Below are positions 6,767-11,750 of a DNA stretch of 11,750 bases, piece after piece. Position 1 is the stretch's first letter; every line of letters begins with the position of its first letter. The DNA comes from Deinococcus sp. (GTDB lineage Bacteria; Deinococcota; Deinococci; Deinococcales; Deinococcaceae). The position numbers and the translations under genes are program-made. The notes beneath the pieces were generated by a model that saw nothing but the letters and a program-made list of their open reading frames with translations, was not told the origin of the DNA and did no database searches. Location of the stretch: positions 1 through 11,750 of the forward strand of contig NZ_JAUNHK010000083.1 in the NCBI RefSeq assembly GCF_030523985.1. Direction: 5' to 3'.

Positions 6767-8167
6767 GTGACGACTTCTGCACCCCCTCCTTCGTCGGCTC
6801 CCCGCTCGGGGCTGGACCGGTTCTTTGAAATCACGGCGCACGGCTCGACCATTCCCCGCGAGATTCGGGCCGGACTGACCACCTTCCTCACGATGAGTTA
6901 CATCCTGTTCGTGAATCCGCAGGTGCTGTCCGCCGCCATTTCCATTCCCAACGGCTTTGCCCAGTTGCTCAGCGCCACGGCGATTGCGGCGGCGTTCGGT
7001 TCGCTGGCGATGGGGCTGGTCGCCCGCTATCCCTTCGCGCAGGCGCCCGGCATGGGCCTGAACGCCTTTTTCGCCTTCACGGTGGTGCTGGGCCTCAAGG
7101 TGCCCTGGCAAACGGCGCTGGGAGCCGTCTTTATCAGCGGTCTTCTGTTCGTTCTGCTGAGTCTTCTGGGAGCGCGGCAGGCCATCGTGCAGGCCATTCC
7201 ACAGAGCATCAAATTCGCCATCACGGGCGGCATCGGGGCGTTTCTGGCCTTCCTCGGCCTGAAAAGTGCCGGAATCGTCGTGACCAACCCCGCCACCTTC
7301 GTCGGCCTGGGCAACCTGACCAGCCCCGGCGCGTGGCTGGCGCTTTTCGGCCTGCTCGTGACCGGGGCGCTGATGGTGCGGCGCGTGACCGGGGCCATGC
7401 TGTGGGGCATCCTGCTGACCTCGGTGCTGGCGATTGTGCTGCGCCTGCCCGTGTTCGCCGGGGGGCCGGAAGGGGCGCTGCGGGCCTTCCCCGGTTTTCA
7501 GGGCCAACTGCTGGGCATCTTCGGCGCTCCGGTGTGGCCGGTGGACCTGATGGGCCAGCTCGACCTCGCCGGGGCGCTGCACATGGGCCTGCTGAGCGTG
7601 GTCTTCACCTTCTTCTTCGTGGACTTTTTCGACGCCACCGGCACCCTGACCGGGTTGGCCCAGAAAGCCGGATACCTCGACCAGTCCGGCAACATGCCGC
7701 GTGCCCGCCGCCTCTTCGCGATGGACGGTCTGGCGGCGATGTTCGGCGCGGTGGTCGGCACCAGCACCACCACGGCCTATATCGAGTCGGCCAGCGGCAT
7801 CGGTGAAGGCGGGCGCACCGGCCTGACGGCGGTCACGGTAGGGGTGCTGTTCCTGTTTGCGCTGCTGCTGTGGCCCCTGGCGGCGGCGATTCCGGCGGCG
7901 GCGACGGCTCCGGCGCTGATTCTGGTCGGTGCCCTGATGATGGAAGGCGTCAAGAACATCGAGTGGGACGAACTGACCGAGGGCCTGCCCGCCTTCCTGA
8001 CCATCATCCTGATGCCGCTGACCTTCTCCATCGCCAACGGTGTCAGCCTGGGCGTGATTTCCTACGCGGCGCTCAAGCTGCTGGGGGGCCGGGGCCGCGA
8101 GGTCAGCCCGATTCTGTATGTGCTGGCGCTGCTGCTGCTGGGGCGCTACATCTGGTTGATGGAATAA
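6767..8167 (+). CDS. NCS2/AzgA-type purine (hypoxanthine/guanine/adenine) permease
   Basis: Inner-membrane proton symporter of 466 residues, the usual length for the AzgA/PbuG branch of NCS2 transporters, which import purine bases for salvage. The protein opens with the family's RFFEITAHGSTIPREIRAGLTTF region, then MSYILFVNP. It has repeated long hydrophobic segments compatible with 13-14 helices. Landmarks are GMGLNAFF (95-102), FDATGTL with Asp289 in the substrate-site helix, and GTSTTTAYIESASGIGEGGRTG with Glu340. Start codon GTG 6767 is set by the TATTCT box 7 bases upstream. The base taken up cannot be read from sequence; hypoxanthine/guanine or adenine are most likely. Imported bases need phosphoribosyl donors, which a ribokinase could help supply. 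The gene ends just before a strong terminator. Confidence 0.9.
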   Translation: MTTSAPPPSSAPRSGLDRFFEITAHGSTIPREIRAGLTTFLTMSYILFVNPQVLSAAISIPNGFAQLLSATAIAAAFGSLAMGLVARYPFAQAPGMGLNAFFAFTVVLGLKVPWQTALGAVFISGLLFVLLSLLGARQAIVQAIPQSIKFAITGGIGAFLAFLGLKSAGIVVTNPATFVGLGNLTSPGAWLALFGLLVTGALMVRRVTGAMLWGILLTSVLAIVLRLPVFAGGPEGALRAFPGFQGQLLGIFGAPVWPVDLMGQLDLAGALHMGLLSVVFTFFFVDFFDATGTLTGLAQKAGYLDQSGNMPRARRLFAMDGLAAMFGAVVGTSTTTAYIESASGIGEGGRTGLTAVTVGVLFLFALLLWPLAAAIPAAATAPALILVGALMMEGVKNIEWDELTEGLPAFLTIILMPLTFSIANGVSLGVISYAALKLLGGRGREVSPILYVLALLLLGRYIWLME

Positions 8168-8183
8168 GCCGAATACTTTAACG

Positions 8184-8224
8184 AAGGGGCAGCGGGCCGG
8201 GGTGTGGTCCGCTGCCCCTTTTTT
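8184..8224 (+). terminator. Strong intrinsic terminator after the permease gene
   Basis: AAGGGGCAGCGG (8184-8195) pairs perfectly over 12 bp with CCGCTGCCCCTT (8209-8220) across a 13-base loop, and six T (8219-8224) follow. It starts 16 bases after the permease stop. It insulates the aminotransferase gene from the upstream genes. Confidence 0.9.
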
Positions 8225-8244
8225 CGGGAAGGCAAACCCTGGGC

Positions 8245-8250
8245 TATCCT
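8245..8250 (+). promoter_or_regulatory. Candidate -10 box TATCCT for the aminotransferase gene
   Basis: TATCCT lies just beyond the terminator and would give a leader of about 40-45 bases to ATG 8301. The -35 is not clear: TTCGGG at the end of the terminator T tract is a poor match. Unlike the three genes upstream, this one would have a leader and uses a Shine-Dalgarno site. Confidence 0.35.
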
Positions 8251-8290
8251 GGCCGCATCACTTCATTGTTGTCGCCGCCCTGGCGCGGTC

Positions 8291-8295
8291 AGGAG
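8291..8295 (+). promoter_or_regulatory. Ribosome binding site AGGAG of the aminotransferase gene
   Basis: AGGAG with a 5-base spacer to ATG 8301. It decides the start against longer in-frame readings back to 8202, which would begin inside the terminator and add an unconserved stretch. Confidence 0.75.
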
Positions 8296-8300
8296 CCTGC

Positions 8301-9602
8301 ATGTCCAACGTCTTTTACCGTTCCAACAAACCCTACCCCGTCGCGGTGCGTGGCGAGGGCGTCTCCCTCTACGACAGCGCCGGAAAGCGCTACCTGGACG
8401 GCAGTTCGGGCGCATTGGTCGCCAACATCGGTCACGGGCGCCGCGAGGTGGGCGAGGCGATGGCGGTGCAGGCGGCGCGGCTCCCGTTCGTTCACGGGTC
8501 GCAATTTTCCAGCGACATCCTGGAAGAGTACGCGGCGCGGCTGGCCCAGTTCTGCGGGATGCCCGAGGCGCGGTTCTGGGCGGTGTCGGGCGGGTCGGAG
8601 GCTACCGAGAGCGCCATTAAACTGGCCCGTCAGTATCAGAAAGAGCGCGGCGAGGTCGGGCGCTACAAAATCGTGACCCGCGTGCCCAGCTATCACGGCG
8701 CGTCGCTGGGCAGCCTCGCCGCCAGTGGCATGGGCGCACGCCGCGAACTCTACACCCCACTGATGCGCCCGGAGGCGTGGCCCAAACTGCCCAAGCCCGA
8801 TGCGAACCGCGACGGAGCCGAGGACGCCGAGCAGCTTCGCGCCCTGCTGGAGCGAGAGGGGCCAGACACGGTGGCCGCGTTCATGGCCGAACCCGTCGTG
8901 GGCGCGTCCGACGCGGCGCTGGCTCCCGCCGACGGCTACTACCAGCGCGTCCGCCAGATTTGCGACGACTATGGCGTGCTGTTCATTGCCGACGAAGTGA
9001 TGTGCGGCATGGGACGCTGCGGCACCCCGCTTGCCGTGTCGCAGTGGGGCGGGGTGCAGCCCGACATCGTGGTACTGGGCAAGGGCCTCGCCGCTGGATA
9101 TGCGCCGCTGGCGGGTCTGTTGGCTCCGCGGCAGATTTACGACACCCTGATGGACGGCTCGGGCGCGTTCATGCACGGGTTTACCTACGCGGGCCATCCG
9201 GTCAGCGTGGCGGCGGGCCTCAGCGTGCTTGACATCGTGGAGCGCGAGGGACTGGTGCAGGCCGCTCAGGAACGCGGCGCACAGCTGTTGCAGGGCCTGC
9301 GCGAGTTGCAAGCGCAATTTCCGCAGATGCTCACGGTACGCGGCACGGGCCTGCTGCTGGGCGTGGTGCTGGGCGACCCCGCCACGGGCCAGAGCTTCGA
9401 AACACCCGGCCTCGCCGCCCGCATCGGCAGCGAGGCCATGGGGCGCGGTCTCATCACCTACCCCGGCAGCGGCGCCGAGGACGGCAAACGCGGCGACCAC
9501 CTGTTGCTGGGGCCGCCGCTGAGTATCACCGGGGAAGAAGTGGAGGAACTGCTGGCCGTGCTGGGCGAGGCGCTCGGCGCTGCCTTCAGCGGCCAAACCT
9601 GA
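8301..9602 (+). CDS. Class III PLP-dependent aminotransferase
   Basis: PLP enzyme of 433 residues, normal for class III (fold type I) aminotransferases, which move an amino group, often a terminal one, to pyruvate or another keto acid. Visible marks: start NVFYRSNKPYPVAVRGEGVSLYDSAGKRYLDG, phosphate-binding SGGSEATESA (96-105), PSYHGAS with Tyr131 stacking on the cofactor, ADEVMCGMGRCG with pyridine-contacting Asp231, and the Schiff-base Lys261 in VLGKGLAAGYAPLAG. FTYAGHPVSVAAG follows in the expected position. The substrate cannot be read: this branch includes beta-alanine-, omega-amine-, putrescine- and acetophenone-type transaminases. It has its own ribosome-binding site and promoter candidate behind a strong terminator, so it is probably transcribed alone. 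Its last 17 bases overlap the 3' end of hpaH on the other strand. A link to the aromatic catabolic operon is possible but unsupported. Confidence 0.9.
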   Translation: MSNVFYRSNKPYPVAVRGEGVSLYDSAGKRYLDGSSGALVANIGHGRREVGEAMAVQAARLPFVHGSQFSSDILEEYAARLAQFCGMPEARFWAVSGGSEATESAIKLARQYQKERGEVGRYKIVTRVPSYHGASLGSLAASGMGARRELYTPLMRPEAWPKLPKPDANRDGAEDAEQLRALLEREGPDTVAAFMAEPVVGASDAALAPADGYYQRVRQICDDYGVLFIADEVMCGMGRCGTPLAVSQWGGVQPDIVVLGKGLAAGYAPLAGLLAPRQIYDTLMDGSGAFMHGFTYAGHPVSVAAGLSVLDIVEREGLVQAAQERGAQLLQGLRELQAQFPQMLTVRGTGLLLGVVLGDPATGQSFETPGLAARIGSEAMGRGLITYPGSGAEDGKRGDHLLLGPPLSITGEEVEELLAVLGEALGAAFSGQT

Positions 9603-10392
9603 ACGCCACGCCCCCCAGCGGGCCGTAATCGGCATGGAAGGTGTCGCCCGCTTCGGCCTCCACGGGGCGGGTAAACGACCCCGCCAGGATGACCTGCCCC
9701 GCTTTCAGCTTGCGCCCGTGTGGGGCGTACTTGTTCGCCAGCCACGCCACGCCGTTGGCCGGGTGGTTCAGTACGCCCGCCGCCACGCCCGTTTCCTCGA
9801 TCACGCCGTTGCGGTACAGCAGCGCCCCCACCCAGCGTAAATCCAGGTCGAAAGGCCGCACGGTACGCCCCCCGGTGATGATGCCCGCGTTGGCGGCGTT
9901 GTCCGAAATGGTGTCGAACACCTTGCGCGTGGCCTTCGTCTCGGGGTCAACCTGCTGAATTCGGGCGTCAATAATTTCGATGGCGGGAAAGACGTAGGCG
10001 GTGGCGCTCAGCACGTCGAACACGGTGCAATTCGGCCCTTGCAAATCCTTGTCCAACAGGAAAGCCAGTTCCACTTCCACACGCGGCACGATAAAGCGGC
10101 TCGTCGGCACTTCGGAACCTTCGGGAAACACCATGTCGTCCAGCAGCACGCCGTAATCGGGTTCGGTGATGTTGCTGCTTTTTTGCATGGCCCGTGAGGT
10201 CAGACCGATTTTGTGGCCGTAAATCTTGCGCCCCAGCGAAAGCTTGTGGCTGACCCAGGCGTCCTGCACGCGGTAAGCGTCGTCAATGGTGATGTCGGGG
10301 TACTGCCGCGAAAGTTGCCCGATTTGCGTGCGCGTTTCCTCGGCGTGGTGCAGTCTCTTGGCGGCGTCCTGAATTTGCTCTGCGGTCAACAT
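9586..10392 (-). CDS. hpaH: 2-oxo-hept-4-ene-1,7-dioate hydratase HpaH
   Basis: Metal-dependent cytoplasmic hydratase of 268 residues, the length of enterobacterial HpaH/HpcG. It adds water to 2-oxo-hept-4-ene-1,7-dioate, giving the 4-hydroxy product that aldolase HpaI cleaves to pyruvate and succinic semialdehyde, in the homoprotocatechuate meta-cleavage pathway. The FAH-related fold is clear: GHKIGLTSRAMQ (59-70), EPDYGVLLDDM (77-87), PRVEVELAF with Mg ligands Glu106 and Glu108, and third ligand Glu139 in AIEIIDAR. KVFDTISDNAANAG and GVAAGVLNHPANGVAWLANK are near-diagnostic of HpaH. The strong GGAGG 4 bases before the ATG fixes the start. It is the last gene of the operon; its start overlaps the stop of the VOC gene (ATGTTGA), so translation is probably coupled. 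No hpaI follows: the next gene is convergent. Confidence 0.95.
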   Translation of the reverse strand: MLTAEQIQDAAKRLHHAEETRTQIGQLSRQYPDITIDDAYRVQDAWVSHKLSLGRKIYGHKIGLTSRAMQKSSNITEPDYGVLLDDMVFPEGSEVPTSRFIVPRVEVELAFLLDKDLQGPNCTVFDVLSATAYVFPAIEIIDARIQQVDPETKATRKVFDTISDNAANAGIITGGRTVRPFDLDLRWVGALLYRNGVIEETGVAAGVLNHPANGVAWLANKYAPHGRKLKAGQVILAGSFTRPVEAEAGDTFHADYGPLGGVAFRFGR

Positions 10393-10772
10393 GGTTCCTC
10401 CGTAAGTGGCCCGCGCAGGCCGATGCAGTTGCCCCAGGGGTCGCGCACCTGACCCATGCGCTGCCCGCCTTCAATCTGCATCGGCCCCCGGTAGAGTTCA
10501 GCGCCCAGCGACTGGAGATGCGCCAGCGCCGCCGCAAAATCTTCCACCCGCCAGTACACCACCGACCCCGCCGCGCCGGACTGAACCTTGGCATCGGCGG
10601 GCACGAGTTCCAGCATCACGCCGCCGCAGTCCAGATATTCAAAGGGCGAATCGGGAAAGGTGCGGCGCACGGCGTCCGGAAAGGCTCGCGCGTACCAGTT
10701 CAGCCCCTCGGCACTGTCGGCCACGTGAATCATGACGGCGGCGATGGGAAACGGGGCAGGGGAGAGCTTCAC
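10386..10772 (-). CDS. Small VOC/glyoxalase-fold protein inside the hpa operon
   Basis: A 128-residue protein with the two-module layout of the vicinal-oxygen-chelate/glyoxalase-bleomycin-resistance superfamily. Module 1 has PIAAVMIHVADSAEGLNWYARAF (9-31) and VMLELVP (52-58). Module 2 has SVVYWRVEDFAAALAHLQSLGAE (70-92) and ends with VRDPWGNCIGLRG (109-121). His16 and Glu55 sit where two of the four usual metal ligands occur, but the module 2 positions hold Tyr/Trp and Gly/Leu. A standard glyoxalase I metal site therefore looks incomplete. At this size it cannot be the full-length HpaD ring-cleavage dioxygenase. I prefer GTG 10772, which gives the classic GTGA overlap with the hpaF stop; a TTG at 10808 is an unlikely longer start. 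The coupling implies a role tied to the homoprotocatechuate pathway, substrate unknown. Confidence 0.8.
   Translation of the reverse strand: MKLSPAPFPIAAVMIHVADSAEGLNWYARAFPDAVRRTFPDSPFEYLDCGGVMLELVPADAKVQSGAAGSVVYWRVEDFAAALAHLQSLGAELYRGPMQIEGGQRMGQVRDPWGNCIGLRGPLTEEPC
10395..10401 (-). promoter_or_regulatory. Strong Shine-Dalgarno site of hpaH
   Basis: On the minus strand GGAGGAA is followed by CC and the hpaH ATG (10392-10390). It lies inside the end of the VOC coding region and supports independent or coupled initiation of hpaH. Confidence 0.75.
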
Positions 10773-11155
10773 TCTCTGTACCTCGCGTGAACGTTGTTTT
10801 TCTTCCAAGTTCCCGCCTCTGAAAACTCGCTGATCTCGGCGGAAAGCATCAGCCCATGCGCGGCGAAGGCTTCGGCAAAATGTTCGGTCAGCACGGCAAA
10901 GAGCTGGTCGCCCGTTTCCTTCTTGACTTCCTCGCTGCGGCCCTGTGCCAGCTTCAGCGACAGGTGAACGAAAGCGTCCGAGGGTTCGGAAGAGTCGGCC
11001 AGCGCGTACTCGCTGAGGCGGTAGGCCCGCGCCCGGATGCCGCCCACGGGGAAAATGTCGGGCCGCGCCAACAGCACGCCGTTCAACTTGCGGAGCAACT
11101 CGGGAATGCGCGGGTTCTGGATGTTGTCGGTGTATTCGATGGTGAGGTGGGGCAT
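10769..11155 (-). CDS. hpaF: 5-carboxymethyl-2-hydroxymuconate delta-isomerase HpaF
   Basis: Small tautomerase-superfamily isomerase of 128 residues, the length of HpaF/HpcD, acting as a trimer in the cytoplasm. It converts 5-carboxymethyl-2-hydroxymuconate to 5-oxo-pent-3-ene-1,2,5-tricarboxylate, between HpaE and HpaG. The sequence begins MPHLTIEYTDNI; after Met removal Pro becomes the N-terminal catalytic base. This fixes ATG 11155, because a longer start at 11212 would bury the proline and destroy activity. Other marks are FPVGGIRARAYR (35-46) with its paired arginines, AFVHLSLKLAQGRS and the terminal KKNNVHARYRE. No Shine-Dalgarno site precedes the ATG: the 5 bases upstream are TCTTT, and then the heptamer hairpin begins. 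Translation may depend on coupling from hpaG or on that structure. Its stop overlaps the VOC start. Confidence 0.93.
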   Translation of the reverse strand: MPHLTIEYTDNIQNPRIPELLRKLNGVLLARPDIFPVGGIRARAYRLSEYALADSSEPSDAFVHLSLKLAQGRSEEVKKETGDQLFAVLTEHFAEAFAAHGLMLSAEISEFSEAGTWKKNNVHARYRE

Positions 11156-11159
11156 AAAG

Positions 11160-11226
11160 ATGATGGGTGATAGATGATGGATGATGGAAAAAGTCAGTCT
11201 ATCTCCCATCATCCATCATCCATCTA
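11160..11226. repeat. Inverted array of heptamer repeats (hairpin) between hpaG and hpaF
   Basis: On the plus strand four tandem heptamers lie at 11160-11187 (ATGATGG, degenerate GTGATAG, ATGATGG, ATGATGG). An 18-base spacer follows, then three complementary heptamers at 11206-11226 (CCATCAT, CCATCAT, CCATCTA). The inner 15 bp (11173-11187 with 11206-11220) pair perfectly, and 18 of 19 positions pair out to 11169/11224. In the hpa transcript this would fold as a long hairpin. The third right-hand heptamer contains the hpaG stop codon TAG, and the array ends 4 bases before the hpaF ATG. It may set relative expression or mRNA stability of the two genes, and tandem heptamers can vary in copy number by slippage. 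Confidence 0.8.
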
Positions 11227-11750
11227 CCTTCTTTCCCCCTCTTCCGCCACCAGAGGCTCGGCACTCTCGTCTTCAAGCGCCACCGGGTTTTCTAGGGCGC
11301 CCAGGCCGTCAATTTCCATTCGCATCACATCGCCAGGGTGAACGTGGCTCACGCCTTCGGGGGTGCCGGTCAGAATCACGTCGCCCGCTTCTAGGGTCAT
11401 GAAACGGCTCATGAACTCGATCAGTTCGGGGCCGCGCCGAATCATGTCCGAGGTGTTGCCTTGCTGCCGCAATTCGCCGTTGACATACGAGCGAATGCCC
11501 AGGTTGTACGGGTCGGCGATTTCGTCGGCGGTCACAAAGTACGGCCCCATTGGCCCGAAGGTGTCCCAGCCTTTGGCCCGCATGGGGGGGCGGTAATAGT
11601 TGGAGACGTAATCGCGCACCACGAGGTCGTTGGAAATGGTGTAGCCGCCTATGTAATCTTCAGCGTCCTTCGCCTTCACGCGCCGCGCATCCCGCCCGAT
11701 GACGATGCCGAGTTCGCACTCGTAGTGCATGTACTTCGCGCCGCGCGGAT
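11224..11750 (-). CDS. hpaG: HpaG-type 2-hydroxyhepta-2,4-diene-1,7-dioate isomerase/decarboxylase (5' end cut off)
   Basis: C-terminal 174 or so residues of an FAH-family protein; the frame is open to the right edge, so the true start is outside the window. HpaG decarboxylates 5-oxo-pent-3-ene-1,2,5-tricarboxylate and isomerises the product to the HpaH substrate. Visible marks, numbered from the Met codon at 11730: the metal-binding HYECELG with Glu4 and Glu6, YTISNDLVVRDY with third ligand Asp35, KGWDTFGPMGPYFVTADEI, FMSRFMTLEAGDVILTGTPEG and the closing HPGDVMRMEIDGLG. Residues upstream of that Met (PRGAKY) still fit the family, so this Met is internal. FAH-family function is not fixed by sequence, but adjacency to hpaF and hpaH makes HpaG much the best call. 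Whether it is the single-domain or the duplicated form cannot be seen. Confidence 0.88.
   Translation of the reverse strand, partial: PRGAKYMHYECELGIVIGRDARRVKAKDAEDYIGGYTISNDLVVRDYVSNYYRPPMRAKGWDTFGPMGPYFVTADEIADPYNLGIRSYVNGELRQQGNTSDMIRRGPELIEFMSRFMTLEAGDVILTGTPEGVSHVHPGDVMRMEIDGLGALENPVALEDESAEPLVAEEGERR

Noticed and set aside
8289..9635. Minus-strand open frame opposite the aminotransferase
   Set aside because: Antisense to an enzyme with all class III aminotransferase motifs, and its start would lie inside hpaH. Translation is low-complexity His/Gln/Ala-rich.
10769..11212. Longer HpaF starting at 11212
   Set aside because: It would start inside the heptamer hairpin and place 19 extra residues before the proline that must be N-terminal for catalysis.
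11160..11226. Heptamer repeats as a CRISPR array
   Set aside because: Units are 7 bases, directly tandem without spacers, and arranged as an inverted pair; there are no cas genes.

Overview
The window is high-GC bacterial DNA and looks like a Deinococcus, close to D. radiodurans. Four things point there: a UvrA-like protein of the short class-II type (UvrA2) known from D. radiodurans; several starts with a TANNNT -10 box exactly 7 bases before the start codon, the leaderless-promoter layout common in Deinococcus; G-quadruplex motifs in an intergenic region; and high-GC third codon positions throughout. The genus is an inference from protein and promoter style. No rRNA, tRNA, insertion sequence or CRISPR array was seen.

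Layout, left to right. A minus-strand gene probably begins at about base 21 and runs off the left edge. About 580 bases of lower-GC, G/C-run-rich spacer follow; they hold two G-quadruplex motifs, a hairpin, a small palindrome and a 16-base direct repeat. Then come five plus-strand genes: a ribokinase-like sugar kinase (rbsK), uvrA2, an exopolyphosphatase/GppA-type phosphatase with an HD domain, pyridoxal kinase (pdxY) and an NCS2/AzgA-type purine permease. The last ends at a strong intrinsic terminator (8184-8224). ppx, pdxY and the permease each appear to have their own leaderless promoter, so this stretch looks like separately promoted genes more than one operon. A class III PLP aminotransferase with its own Shine-Dalgarno site follows.

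The right-hand 2.2 kb is a minus-strand operon for the lower homoprotocatechuate (4-hydroxyphenylacetate) meta-cleavage pathway. In transcription order it is hpaG (cut by the right edge), hpaF, a small VOC/glyoxalase-fold gene and hpaH. The last three are tightly coupled (GTGA and ATGTTGA overlaps). The 68-base hpaG-hpaF gap is almost filled by an inverted array of heptamer repeats that folds into a long hairpin. The aminotransferase and hpaH converge and overlap by 17 bp at their 3' ends.

Functionally, the left part mixes nucleoside-linked salvage (ribokinase, purine permease), cofactor salvage (PdxY), polyphosphate/(p)ppGpp-type phosphate metabolism and DNA damage tolerance (UvrA2). The right part is aromatic catabolism. 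I found no convincing wholly new system. The most unusual structures are the heptamer hairpin inside the hpa operon and the recurring leaderless promoter geometry.
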